Below the pieces are notes generated by a model. That model ran no database searches. It was not told where the DNA came from and saw nothing but the letters and a program-made list of their open reading frames with translations. Shown in pieces: positions 53,721 through 62,437 of a stretch of 64,000 nt of DNA. Position 1 is the stretch's first letter, and every line of letters starts with the position of its first letter. The translations under genes were made by a program, and so were the position numbers. Location of the stretch: positions 1-64,000 of the forward strand of contig DBML01000003.1 of NCBI GenBank assembly GCA_002298915.1. The letters are read 5' to 3'. This DNA comes from Clostridium sp. UBA699 (GTDB taxonomy: Bacteria; Bacillota; Clostridia; Clostridiales; Clostridiaceae).

Positions 53721-53749
53721 TTGAAAATGCACACAAATACATGTATAAT
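53721..53749 (+). promoter_or_regulatory. Promoter of the sugar-isomerase/ABC operon
   Basis: TTGAAA, 17 bases, then a perfect TATAAT; the first gene starts about 37 bases after the predicted transcription start. Confidence 0.68.
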
Positions 53750-53792
53750 TGTGCTGAGTGTAGAATTCGGCATTTGAAATAGGAGGATTCTC

Positions 53793-54743
53793 ATGAAAAT
53801 AGGATTAGAAACTGAAAGCTACCACCTGAAGTTTATAACTGGAAGGATGGATGTTTTCGGATTTATCAAAAAGACAGCAGAACTGGGACTGGACGGAGTG
53901 ATGCTGAATATAATTCCTTGGCCGGGGCGCGAAGAGATATGTGTTCTGGAGTCTTTTGAACCGGAATACCTCGACAGGGTTAAGAAAGAAATTCAGAAAT
54001 ACAACCTGTACGCGGAGATAGACACGAACGGAACTGAACCTGAGCACCTGATGGAAGTAATCGAAATTGCGCACAGGATCGGGGCTGATGTCATAAGGAC
54101 GTATTGCTGCAGGGGGGTATATGAACCAGAGCTGCTGGATAAAGCTCCGGGTGATATCAAGCAGGTTGTCCCTATGCTTAAAAAATACAGAATAAAACTC
54201 GCTGTTGAAAACCATGAAGAAGAAACGGCGGATGAAGTTATAAATATAATTAAGGAAGTGGACAGCCCGTGGGTGGGAGCACACTGCGACATAGGGAATG
54301 GAATGATGGCTTGGGAGGATCCCGTTGATGCTGTCAGGAAACTTGCTCCCTATGCATTTACTACCCACTTCAAGGACCATAAAGTTATTAAGGATGATAA
54401 CGAATACAAGGTCTGCGGGGTGCCTGCCGGAGAAGGCAACATTGACCTTGATGAGTGCTTTAAGGTACTCGTTGACGATTCAACACTTACGAGGATCAAT
54501 ATAGAGATGTGCTTCCCTTATGCGGTTTCCTTCAAGAGGGAGCCCGGAGCTGGAGGGGTGTACCAGGTCGGGGAAGGCGCATTCAAAGTTGAAAACCCAC
54601 CCTACGACATAAATTTAATAAAACCTTCAGATTATTACTATCCTCCGGATGAGCTTTTGGAAAGAATGATAGAGGATCAGGAGAATGGCGTAGAAAGAAC
54701 AGTGAAGTTCGTTTTAGGGCTGAGAGATAAATACTGCAGATAA
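53793..54743 (+). CDS. Sugar phosphate isomerase/epimerase-like TIM barrel
   Basis: The 316-residue protein belongs to the xylose-isomerase-like (AP endonuclease 2) fold. The four metal ligands of this fold are visible as Glu 139 in AVENHEEE, Asp 166 in HCDIGN, His 192 in HFKDH and Glu 238 in NIEMCF. Members isomerise or epimerise sugars, inositols or hydroxypyruvate. It heads an operon with an ABC importer and a DeoR regulator, so it probably acts on the imported compound. AGGAGG lies before the ATG. Confidence 0.8.
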   Translation: MKIGLETESYHLKFITGRMDVFGFIKKTAELGLDGVMLNIIPWPGREEICVLESFEPEYLDRVKKEIQKYNLYAEIDTNGTEPEHLMEVIEIAHRIGADVIRTYCCRGVYEPELLDKAPGDIKQVVPMLKKYRIKLAVENHEEETADEVINIIKEVDSPWVGAHCDIGNGMMAWEDPVDAVRKLAPYAFTTHFKDHKVIKDDNEYKVCGVPAGEGNIDLDECFKVLVDDSTLTRINIEMCFPYAVSFKREPGAGGVYQVGEGAFKVENPPYDINLIKPSDYYYPPDELLERMIEDQENGVERTVKFVLGLRDKYCR

Positions 54744-54760
54744 TAATATTGACCAATAAG

Positions 54761-54790
54761 CAAAAAGTGGCTTTTGTCACTTTTTGTTTT
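54761..54790 (+). terminator. Terminator-like hairpin inside the isomerase/ABC operon
   Basis: CAAAAAGTG pairs with CACTTTTTG around an eight-base loop, followed by TTTT. It may reduce transcription of the ABC genes relative to the isomerase. Confidence 0.55.
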
Positions 54791-54822
54791 ACTTGTTTTT
54801 AGGGTTCAAAGGAGAGTTTAGG

Positions 54823-55929
54823 ATGGTAAAAAGCAGACTAACAAAATCGGTTATACTGTCAATCTTGACTTTGAGCTTTCTTCTTTCGTTTTCGTCTTGC
54901 GGGAACAAAGAGGCGAGCATTCCTTCAAAGCGGATCGTTGAAATTCCTCAATCTTTGCCTCAGCTTGTCGAGCTGGCCAAGAAGGAGGGGAAAGTGGTTA
55001 GTCTCGGCATGCCGGACGATTGGGCAAACTGGAGGGATACCTGGGCAGCGATGAAAGCGCAATACGGGATATCTCATGTGGACACCGACATGTCAAGCGC
55101 AGAGGAGATAAGCAAATTTGAAGCGGAGAAGAGCAGCCCGACAGCTGATATAGGCGATGTGGGGATGGTTTTCGGACCAGTAGCTGTGGAAAAAGAGCTG
55201 ACGCTGCCATACAAAACCTCGTATTTTAATGATATTCCGGACTGGGCGAAGGATGCGGAGGGGAATTGGATTGTAGCCTACACTGGAACAATAGCTATAA
55301 TCACAAATAAAAAACTCGTGGAGAACCCACCCAAGAGCTGGGATGATCTTCTGAAAGGCGACTACAGGATAGCCATGGACGACGTCACCAAATCTGCTCA
55401 GGGACAGGCAACAGTCCTTGCAGCGGCAGTCGCATACGGAGGCAGCGAGAAAAACATCCAGCCGGGTATTGACTTCTTTGCAGCAATAGCCAAACAAGGC
55501 AGGCTTTCCTTGGTCAATCCGAGCATAGCTATGCTTGAAATGGGAGAGGTCGATGTGGCTCTGCTATGGGATTTCAGCGCACTTGAGCGAAGGGAAAAAG
55601 TCGACCCGGATGGCTTCGAAGTCTGCATTCCTAGTGAGGGCAGCGTGACAAGCGGATACACGACAATTATCAACAGATATGCGCTTCATCCCTACTCAGC
55701 TATGCTAACCAGGGAATATATCCTCAGCGACGAAGGCCAGGTCAATTTTGCCAAGGGCTATGCAAGACCGATAAGGAACGTTGAAATGCCCGAGGCTGTC
55801 AAGGAAAAGCTGCTACCCAGCGAGCAATATAGGAATGCCAAACCGATAACTGATGTGGAGGCTTGGGCTAATGCATCAAAACAGCTGCCGCAGCTTTGGC
55901 AGAACGAGGTGCTGATTTATGTCAAATAG
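54823..55929 (+). CDS. ABC importer solute-binding lipoprotein (family 1, AfuA/AEPn-like)
   Basis: The 368-residue product has a lipoprotein signal with lipobox FSSC (Cys 26). The mature part has the fold pattern of family 1 binding proteins for iron, phosphonates or polyamines, with NPPKSWDDLLKGDYRIAM near residue 168 and a C-terminal substrate-cleft region. It would deliver a small ligand to the two permeases encoded downstream. The ATG at 54823 follows AAAGGAG by nine bases. Its last 11 bases overlap the first permease gene. Confidence 0.83.
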   Translation: MVKSRLTKSVILSILTLSFLLSFSSCGNKEASIPSKRIVEIPQSLPQLVELAKKEGKVVSLGMPDDWANWRDTWAAMKAQYGISHVDTDMSSAEEISKFEAEKSSPTADIGDVGMVFGPVAVEKELTLPYKTSYFNDIPDWAKDAEGNWIVAYTGTIAIITNKKLVENPPKSWDDLLKGDYRIAMDDVTKSAQGQATVLAAAVAYGGSEKNIQPGIDFFAAIAKQGRLSLVNPSIAMLEMGEVDVALLWDFSALERREKVDPDGFEVCIPSEGSVTSGYTTIINRYALHPYSAMLTREYILSDEGQVNFAKGYARPIRNVEMPEAVKEKLLPSEQYRNAKPITDVEAWANASKQLPQLWQNEVLIYVK

Positions 55930-56752
55930 GTTGTACATTAAAATTTGTTTGATACCCTTTGCCCTTCTGATTATTTCATTTGAGATATTACCGCTTATTT
56001 CGATAGTTGCGGGCAGCTTGGGCGACGGCCAGGGAGGATACTCATTTATCCAATATAAGAACGCACTTACAAGCAGGTTTTATATGCAAGGTATTGCAAA
56101 CAGCTTTAAAATATCAATCATTTCTTCAGTTTTAGCAACGATAATATCGGTTGCGGGCTCATATTCCATCAGCAGGCTAGCTCCCAAAATAAGGGATGCT
56201 GTCATGATGATATCAAACATGACTTCCAATTTTTCAGGCATACCGCTCGCTTTTGCCTTCATAGTGCTAATGGGGAATAACGGTGTTGTGACAATAATCA
56301 TGAAGATGTACGGATTGAATCTCAGGGATTACTTCAACCTTTATTCTATTGCCGGAATCACAATGGTGTACACCTATTTCCTTGTGCCGCTTGGAATACT
56401 CTTGATGTATCCTGCTTATGACGGAATAAAGAAAGAATGGGAGGAAGCCGCGCTTCTTCTCGGTGCTTCAAGAATTGAATTCTGGAGGTACATTGGCATT
56501 CCTTCAGTCTTTCCGAGCATAATGGGAACACTAAGCATTCTTTTCGCAAACGCGATGGGAGCATATGCGACCGCCGTAGCGCTGACGAGCGGGAACATAA
56601 ACCTGCTGACCATAAGGATAGGAGCGCTGGTTTCAGGGGATATTAACCTGAATCCTGAGCTCGCCAGCGCCCTTGCGGTTATTCTGGGGTTGATAGTTAT
56701 AGTCACGAACCTTGTAAACCAGATAATTACAAGGGGAAGGAGTCGGGCATGA
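55919..56752 (+). CDS. ABC importer permease 1
   Basis: The 277-residue protein has six hydrophobic segments and the cytoplasmic coupling motif EEAALLLGASRIEFWRYIGIPSVFPSIMG near residue 180, typical of type I importer permeases. It starts inside the end of the binding-protein gene and overlaps the second permease by four bases (ATGA), so translation is coupled. Confidence 0.87.
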   Translation: MSNRLYIKICLIPFALLIISFEILPLISIVAGSLGDGQGGYSFIQYKNALTSRFYMQGIANSFKISIISSVLATIISVAGSYSISRLAPKIRDAVMMISNMTSNFSGIPLAFAFIVLMGNNGVVTIIMKMYGLNLRDYFNLYSIAGITMVYTYFLVPLGILLMYPAYDGIKKEWEEAALLLGASRIEFWRYIGIPSVFPSIMGTLSILFANAMGAYATAVALTSGNINLLTIRIGALVSGDINLNPELASALAVILGLIVIVTNLVNQIITRGRSRA

Positions 56753-57543
56753 ACAAGAGAAAAGATTTATTGCATTACCTAGCCGCAGGAATTATACTGA
56801 TCTACCTCTCCATTCCCCTTGCGGTAACTTTTTTATATTCAATAGCACAGAAGTGGCAGTCATCAGTGCTTCCGGAAAGTTACACTGCAGCCTGGTACCA
56901 GGCAGTTTTATCAGATGGCAGGTTCTGGGAATCATTGGGGCGTTCGTTCTTTATAAGCATTGCAGCAGTCCTGTTAAGCCTTGCAGTGATGATTCCTACA
57001 GTTTTTATTATAACAATCTACTTCGGGAAATATGAGAAGTACTTTAATGTTATCTCTATAATTCCTTTTTCGATACCAGGTGTTGTATATGCTGTGGGCT
57101 TGATAAAAATATATTCCAAAGGTCCGGTTAATATCTCAGGAACTGTGTGGATCCTTTTGGGGGCGTTCTTCATAGTAGTCATGCCATATATGCATCAGGC
57201 TGTGAGGAACTGTCTTGGGACGATAGATGCCAGACAGCTGATGGAGGCAGCAGAACTGCTGAATGCGACAAAGCTTCAAGCTTTTATTCACGTTATCCTG
57301 CCCAATATCATGAAGGGCATTACTGTTTCGGCACTTCTGGCATTTTCGCTTCTGTTCGGAGAGTTTGTACTGACCAACATTTTAGTAGGCGGAGCCTTCG
57401 AGACAGTCCAGATATACCTCTTCACAAAACAGAACCTAAGCGGTCATATCTGCAGTGCAATAGTCATGATATATTTTATCTGCGTGCTGGTATTGTCACT
57501 ATTAACAACCATAGCCAACAAGCTGATCAGCAAGGCGCTTTAG
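56749..57543 (+). CDS. ABC importer permease 2
   Basis: The 264-residue protein also has about six membrane segments and a coupling motif MEAAELLNATKLQAFIHVILPNIMKGI near residue 165. With permease 1 it forms a heterodimeric channel of the iron/polyamine/phosphonate type. The ATP-binding gene follows after 12 bases. Confidence 0.87.
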   Translation: MNKRKDLLHYLAAGIILIYLSIPLAVTFLYSIAQKWQSSVLPESYTAAWYQAVLSDGRFWESLGRSFFISIAAVLLSLAVMIPTVFIITIYFGKYEKYFNVISIIPFSIPGVVYAVGLIKIYSKGPVNISGTVWILLGAFFIVVMPYMHQAVRNCLGTIDARQLMEAAELLNATKLQAFIHVILPNIMKGITVSALLAFSLLFGEFVLTNILVGGAFETVQIYLFTKQNLSGHICSAIVMIYFICVLVLSLLTTIANKLISKAL

Positions 57544-57555
57544 AGGAGGAATACA

Positions 57556-58569
57556 ATGAGTTACTTAACCGTTAAAGGGCTTACGAAAAGCTTCAAAGAC
57601 AAAAGGATAATTGAAAATCTGGATTTCACAATTGATGATGGCGAGTTTATTACACTTTTGGGGCCAAGCGGCTGCGGAAAGAGCACGCTTTTAAGATGCA
57701 TCGCAGGGCTTGAGCAGATTGACTATGGGGAAATATATATAGATGGAAAGGAAGTCAGCCGAGAGGGGCCAAAGAGGAGAGGGATAGGGATGGTATTCCA
57801 ATCCTATGCACTCTTTCCGAACATGACAGTCAGAGAAAACATAGGCTTCGGTTTGAAAATGAAAAGGCTCAATGAAAGCGAACGCAGGAAAAAGGTTGAC
57901 AGGATGATGGAGCTTGTTGAAATCACTGACAAGGCGGAATCTCACATCCGTGAGCTCTCAGGTGGACAGCAGCAGAGAGTGGCGCTTGCCAGGTCGCTGG
58001 CTGTTGAACCCAAAATTCTCTTGCTGGATGAACCTTTGAGCGCTTTGGATGCAAAGGTCAGAAAGAACCTCAGGCTGCAGCTGAGGAATATCCAAAAACA
58101 GCTGAAAATAACGACTGTTTTTGTGACTCATGACCAGGAAGAAGCTCTCACTTTGTCTGATAGGATTCTCGTTTTTGATAAAGGCGGAATATCACAGATG
58201 GGTACTCCTGCTGAAATATATTCGCTGCCAAAGAATGAATTTGTGGCAGGTTTCATTGGGAATTACAATATACTAACTTTAGAAGAGTTAGTAGAGATAT
58301 CAGGAGCACGGTTCGATGGTGAACTTTTTGCAATCAGGCCGGAAGTTATAAGTGTGTATGAAGAGATGGCTCAAAACGATGGAAATGATATAGAGTTTAG
58401 AGGAATAGTTGAGGACATTGTGGTTCTAGGCAGCATCCTGAGGTGCTATCTGAAAGTCAAAAACAGGAAGATTATTGCAGATATGCTCAATAGAAAAGAC
58501 AACTATTTTGAAAAAGGTAAAGAAGTGAAAGTGCTAATATCGAAAAAGGAAATAAGTCGAATAAGGTAA
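57556..58569 (+). CDS. ABC importer ATP-binding protein
   Basis: The 337-residue protein has Walker A GPSGCGKST near residue 36, a Q-loop in VFQSYALFPNMTV near 81, the signature LSGGQQQR near 134 and Walker B LLLDEPLSALD near 154. A C-terminal TOBE-like domain (about 245-337) is present, as in polyamine, iron and phosphonate importers. AGGAGG lies before the ATG. It energises the two permeases encoded just upstream. Confidence 0.92.
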   Translation: MSYLTVKGLTKSFKDKRIIENLDFTIDDGEFITLLGPSGCGKSTLLRCIAGLEQIDYGEIYIDGKEVSREGPKRRGIGMVFQSYALFPNMTVRENIGFGLKMKRLNESERRKKVDRMMELVEITDKAESHIRELSGGQQQRVALARSLAVEPKILLLDEPLSALDAKVRKNLRLQLRNIQKQLKITTVFVTHDQEEALTLSDRILVFDKGGISQMGTPAEIYSLPKNEFVAGFIGNYNILTLEELVEISGARFDGELFAIRPEVISVYEEMAQNDGNDIEFRGIVEDIVVLGSILRCYLKVKNRKIIADMLNRKDNYFEKGKEVKVLISKKEISRIR

Positions 58570-58584
58570 GGGAAGGTGATTTTA

Positions 58585-59352
58585 TTGCTAACGCAGGAAA
58601 GACGCGAGCGTATTATTGAAATAATCGAGAAAGAAGGCAGCGTGAAAACAACAAAGCTGATAAAACTTTTTGATGTTTCCGTTGAAACTATAAGGAGGGA
58701 CATGGAATCCCTTGAAAAACAAGGATTGCTGAAAAGGGTCTACGGGGGAGCCGTACTCAAGAAGCCAAACACTCTCGATAAGATACATTTTTCAAAGAGA
58801 GAGAGCGAATACAAGGAAGAGAAGAAAGAGATTGCGGCAATTGCTATAAGGTACATCGAGGAGGGTGAGTCCATAGCGCTTAATGACAGCACGACAAATA
58901 CAGAGATAGCCAAGGAGCTTAAGAAGAGTTTCAGCAATCTTACAATAATCACAAATTCACTCATGATAGCAAATGAACTTCTTGGTGTGGAAGGGTTCAC
59001 GGTGATAATGACTGGCGGGGTTCTGAATCACAAAGAGATGGCCTTTTATGGCGACCTGGCTGAAGATATACTTTCAAACTTCATAGTAAACAAGGCATTT
59101 CTTGGCGTTACGGGGATTTCGCTGAACAGGGGTGTCATGGATTATTCAATAGAAGAAGTAAAGATGCAAAGGAAGATGATGGAGATGTCACAGGAAGTCA
59201 TCATCCTTGCCGACAGCAGCAAGATAGACAATGTATCCCTTGTCAAGCTTGCCGATATCGACGAGGTGAATCTTCTCATAACGGACTCTAAGCTTGACCA
59301 GAAGGTTTTGAACAAGTATCAAAAGAGCGGGATAGAGATTGTTACAAGCTAA
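58585..59352 (+). CDS. DeoR-family transcriptional regulator
   Basis: The 255-residue protein has the DeoR N-terminal winged helix with KTTKLIKLFDVSVETIRRDMESLEKQGLLKRVYGGAVL near residues 20-57 and a C-terminal sugar-phosphate-sensing domain of the isomerase-like fold with NDSTTNTEIAKEL and ITNSLMIANEL. I favour the TTG at 58585, since AAGGTGA lies five bases upstream and DeoR proteins usually start with an MLTxERxxxI pattern; GTG 58576 is the alternative. As last gene of the operon it is the probable regulator of the isomerase and ABC genes, and points to a phosphorylated sugar or polyol as signal. Confidence 0.86.
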   Translation: MLTQERRERIIEIIEKEGSVKTTKLIKLFDVSVETIRRDMESLEKQGLLKRVYGGAVLKKPNTLDKIHFSKRESEYKEEKKEIAAIAIRYIEEGESIALNDSTTNTEIAKELKKSFSNLTIITNSLMIANELLGVEGFTVIMTGGVLNHKEMAFYGDLAEDILSNFIVNKAFLGVTGISLNRGVMDYSIEEVKMQRKMMEMSQEVIILADSSKIDNVSLVKLADIDEVNLLITDSKLDQKVLNKYQKSGIEIVTS

Positions 59353-59355
59353 CAT

Positions 59356-59402
59356 AAAAAAATGCAGACGGGTAAGAAATATCTTATCTGTCTGCATTTT
59401 TG
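59356..59402. terminator. Terminator between the DeoR gene and pdxT
   Basis: A long stem (AAAAATGCAGAC with GTCTGCATTTTT outer arms) has A-runs on the left and T-runs on the right, so it can serve both converging transcripts. Confidence 0.85.
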
Positions 59403-59410
59403 TTCAATTT

Positions 59411-59983
59411 TTATTTTACAATTTTTTCAAGGAAATACTTGTGAACGCTAAGGTCCGATGTGAGCTCAGGATGGAAGGCTATCGCAAGCTGGTTCCCCTG
59501 CCTTGCGGCGACAATCTTCCCGTCCACAACTGACAGGACGTCGACCTCTTTGCCGGCACTCTCTATGAAAGGAGCGCGGATGAACGTCATCTCGATCCTG
59601 CCGATCCCTTTGAAGTCAGCCTCGGTCCTGAAGCTGCCAAGCTGTCTCCCGTAGGCGTTCCTCCTTGCGACTATGTCCATCGTTCCGAAATAGGAATCGT
59701 CGTCGTTGGAGATTGACTTGGCAAGCAGTATCAGGCCGGCGCAGGTTCCGAAGACCGGCAGGCCGTTCTGTATCAGCTTCTTCAGGTCGTCGAACAGGTC
59801 CAGCTCACGCAGGAGCTTGCCCATGACCGTGCTCTCGCCTCCAGGAAGGACGAGCCCGTCGATAGGGCCCTTCTTCAGGTCGGCTTTCTGTCTTATCTCG
59901 AAGGTTTCAGCCCCCAGCTTGTTCAGAGCATGCACGTGCTCGATGAAGGCGCCCTGGAGAGCTAAAACGCCTATCCTCTTCAT
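59411..59983 (-). CDS. pdxT: Pyridoxal 5'-phosphate synthase, glutaminase subunit
   Basis: The 190-residue class I amidotransferase has [11 protein letters not shown] near residue 47, the nucleophile Cys 81 in [11 protein letters not shown] and the His-Glu pair in AFHPELTSD near 170. It releases ammonia from glutamine for PdxS. Its ATG directly follows the stop codon of pdxS, so translation is coupled. The locus is divergent from the regulator pdxR. Confidence 0.94.
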   Translation of the reverse strand: MKRIGVLALQGAFIEHVHALNKLGAETFEIRQKADLKKGPIDGLVLPGGESTVMGKLLRELDLFDDLKKLIQNGLPVFGTCAGLILLAKSISNDDDSYFGTMDIVARRNAYGRQLGSFRTEADFKGIGRIEMTFIRAPFIESAGKEVDVLSVVDGKIVAARQGNQLAIAFHPELTSDLSVHKYFLEKIVK

Positions 59984-60856
59984 TTATATACCTCTCTGTG
60001 CCATGAGGAGGTCGATCTCGCTCTCGTTGATTCCGACCATGGCTTCACCGAGGTCCGCTGAAAGCTCAGCTATCAGCTTGGCGTCAGTGAAGTTTGTGAC
60101 AGCCTTTACGATAGCCTGCGCCCTCTTTGCAGGGTCTCCCGACTTGAATATTCCCGAGCCTACGAACACGCCTTCAGCGCCGAGCTGCATCATGAGCGCC
60201 GCATCTGCAGGTGTTGCCACACCGCCAGCTGCGAAGTTTACCACAGGAAGCTTTCCGTTCTCGTGAACGTACTGCACTAGGTGGAAAGGCACCTGAAGCT
60301 CTTTTGCCGCAAAGTAGAGCTCGTCCTCCCTAAGGCTCTGGAGGTTCCTCATCTGCTGGTTGATCATCCTCATGTGGCGCACAGCCTGGATTATGTCTCC
60401 GGTTCCTGGTTCGCCCTTTGTCCTGATCATTGAAGCTCCCTCGTTTATCCTTCTGAGGGCTTCGCCGAGGTCCTTGGCTCCGCACACGAAAGGCACGCTG
60501 AACTTCGACTTGTCAATGTGGTACTTGTCGTCTGCAGGTGAAAGGACTTCGCTTTCATCTATATAATCTATTTCTATAGCTTCAAGGATCTGAGCTTCAA
60601 CGAAGTGCCCTATCCTAACCTTTGCCATTACCGGAATCGATACTGCCTCCTGAATTCCTTTGATCATAACAGGGTCGCTCATCCTGGAAACGCCGCCGGC
60701 AGCACGGATGTCAGCAGGGATCCTTTCGAGGGCCATAACAGCGCATGCGCCTGCTTCCTCGGCTATTCTTGCCTGTTCAGGAGTTGTTACATCCATTATC
60801 ACTCCGCCCTTGAGCATCTGGGCCAGGTTTTTGTTCAGTTCATAACGATTGTTCAT
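59984..60856 (-). CDS. pdxS: Pyridoxal 5'-phosphate synthase, synthase subunit
   Basis: The 290-residue TIM-barrel protein begins with the PdxS-type segment [42 protein letters not shown] and keeps the two catalytic lysines (in MAKVRIGHF near residue 79 and in the later RTKGEPGTG region near 147). It makes PLP from ribose 5-phosphate, glyceraldehyde 3-phosphate and ammonia. AAGGAG lies before the ATG. It is the first gene of the pdxST operon. Confidence 0.95.
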   Translation of the reverse strand: MNNRYELNKNLAQMLKGGVIMDVTTPEQARIAEEAGACAVMALERIPADIRAAGGVSRMSDPVMIKGIQEAVSIPVMAKVRIGHFVEAQILEAIEIDYIDESEVLSPADDKYHIDKSKFSVPFVCGAKDLGEALRRINEGASMIRTKGEPGTGDIIQAVRHMRMINQQMRNLQSLREDELYFAAKELQVPFHLVQYVHENGKLPVVNFAAGGVATPADAALMMQLGAEGVFVGSGIFKSGDPAKRAQAIVKAVTNFTDAKLIAELSADLGEAMVGINESEIDLLMAQRGI

Positions 60857-60899
60857 TTTACATATCTCCTTCTAAATAGACTTTTAATATACTCTTAAC

Positions 60900-60989
60900 T
60901 TGACTAAATCGGTCAATATGCTATCATTATATTCTGAAGCTGGTATTATAAAAAGTATCAATTTGACACAAGTTGATGGTATCAGTTTG
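60900..60989. promoter_or_regulatory. Divergent pdxS/pdxR control region
   Basis: TTGAC and GTCAA at 60900-60916 form an inverted repeat overlapping possible minus-35 elements of both directions. Two direct repeats, TATCAATTTG at 60956 and TATCAGTTTG at 60980, lie 24 bases apart on the pdxR side, with a third partial copy (TATCATTAT) at 60922. Direct repeats in this position are the expected form of PdxR sites. Confidence 0.5.
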
Positions 60990-61003
60990 GAGGAGAGATT
61001 TTC

Positions 61004-62431
61004 ATGGAAATGCTTACATTCGTTATGGATACTGAAGGCGGAGAGCCTCTTTATCTGCAGCTTTACGATTATATAAAATCAGAAATCCGGTCCGGAAGGA
61101 TAGCCTGCAGCTCTAAGCTGCCTTCAAAAAGAAAGCTGTCCGCCCACCTGGGTATAAGCCAGAACACAATCCAGGCGGCCTACGACCAGCTCATCGAGGA
61201 AGGCTACGTCGTGCCGGTCGAAAGGAAGGGCTTCTTCGTGTGCAAGCTCGACAACATCGTCAGGCTGGAGAGCGCGGACGGAATGGGCGCCAGCGAGGCA
61301 GGAAAGTCCCTTCAGAAGGCTGACCACGACTTCTCCTACCACGGCGTAGACAGGCCCAACTTCCCGTTCTCGGCATGGAGGAGGATCACCAAGGACGTGA
61401 TCAACGAATACGACGGCGAGCTGCTCAGGAGCGGCGACATTCAGGGAAATGCCAGCCTCAGGAGGTCAATTGCGGATTACCTCAGGCAGTCAAGGGGTGT
61501 CAGATGCACCGCCGATCAGATAGTGATCAGCGCCGGCACCGAATACCTTTTCCAGCTGCTCATACAGCTGCTGGGAAGGGAAAGCATCTACGGCATCGAG
61601 AACCCTGGCTACGAGAAGCTGAACCTGCTCTTCAACAGCAGCCGCGCCAAATTCAAGGCTATCAACATAGACAGCGACGGCATGGTCCCCGATGACATCA
61701 GGAAAAGCGGCGCGGACGTGATATGCATAACCCCCGCCCACCAGTTCCCAACCGGTGTTATCATGCCCATAAACAGGAGGATACAGATACTCAACTGGGC
61801 CAACGAAAAGACCGGCCGCTACATCATAGAGGACGACTACGACAGCGAGTTCAAGTACAGCGGAAAGCCGATCCCAGCCCTTCAGGGGCTCGACAGCGGC
61901 GGGAGGGTCATATACATGGGAGCCTTCTCAAAATCCCTGTCGCCCTCGCTCAGGATAAGCTACATGGTGCTGCCGGAGAAGCTGCTGAAGGAGTTCAAGG
62001 AGAAGATGTCCTTCATAATATGCCCAGTGCCGATGATTGAGCAGAAGGTCCTCTGCAGGTTCATCCAGGAAGGGTATTTCGAAAGGCACCTCAACAAGAT
62101 GAGGACGATATACAAGAAGAAGAGGGAGGCGCTTGCCGGAGCTATAGCAAGGACTGGGAGCCCACTTGAGATAGTCGGCGCCGACGCCGGGCTGCACCTC
62201 GTCCTGAGGGTAGACAACGGCATGAGCGAGAGGCAGCTGGTGGATTCAGCCCTAAAGGCGGGAGTCAGGGTGTACGGCCTGTCGAAATACTATCTGAACG
62301 ATGAATATTTGAACAAAAAACCCGAATTGCTGCTCGGATATGCTACAATGGTAGAAGGAGAAATAGCAGAAGCCGTCAAGCTCTTAAACAGGGCTTGGTT
62401 CGGTGACCTCAGAGATTTGGAAAGAAGGTAA
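61004..62431 (+). CDS. pdxR: MocR-type regulator of pyridoxal phosphate synthesis
   Basis: The 475-residue protein joins an N-terminal GntR winged helix (about residues 12-80, with LPSKRKLSAHLGISQNTIQAAYDQLIEEGY) to a fold type I aminotransferase domain. The PLP lysine lies in GAFSKSLSPSLRISYM near 310 and the EDDYDSEFKYSG segment near 277 contacts the cofactor. It is divergent from pdxST, as PdxR regulators usually are, and would sense PLP. GGAGGAG precedes the ATG. Confidence 0.9.
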   Translation: MEMLTFVMDTEGGEPLYLQLYDYIKSEIRSGRIACSSKLPSKRKLSAHLGISQNTIQAAYDQLIEEGYVVPVERKGFFVCKLDNIVRLESADGMGASEAGKSLQKADHDFSYHGVDRPNFPFSAWRRITKDVINEYDGELLRSGDIQGNASLRRSIADYLRQSRGVRCTADQIVISAGTEYLFQLLIQLLGRESIYGIENPGYEKLNLLFNSSRAKFKAINIDSDGMVPDDIRKSGADVICITPAHQFPTGVIMPINRRIQILNWANEKTGRYIIEDDYDSEFKYSGKPIPALQGLDSGGRVIYMGAFSKSLSPSLRISYMVLPEKLLKEFKEKMSFIICPVPMIEQKVLCRFIQEGYFERHLNKMRTIYKKKREALAGAIARTGSPLEIVGADAGLHLVLRVDNGMSERQLVDSALKAGVRVYGLSKYYLNDEYLNKKPELLLGYATMVEGEIAEAVKLLNRAWFGDLRDLERR

Positions 62432-62437
62432 ACTGAT

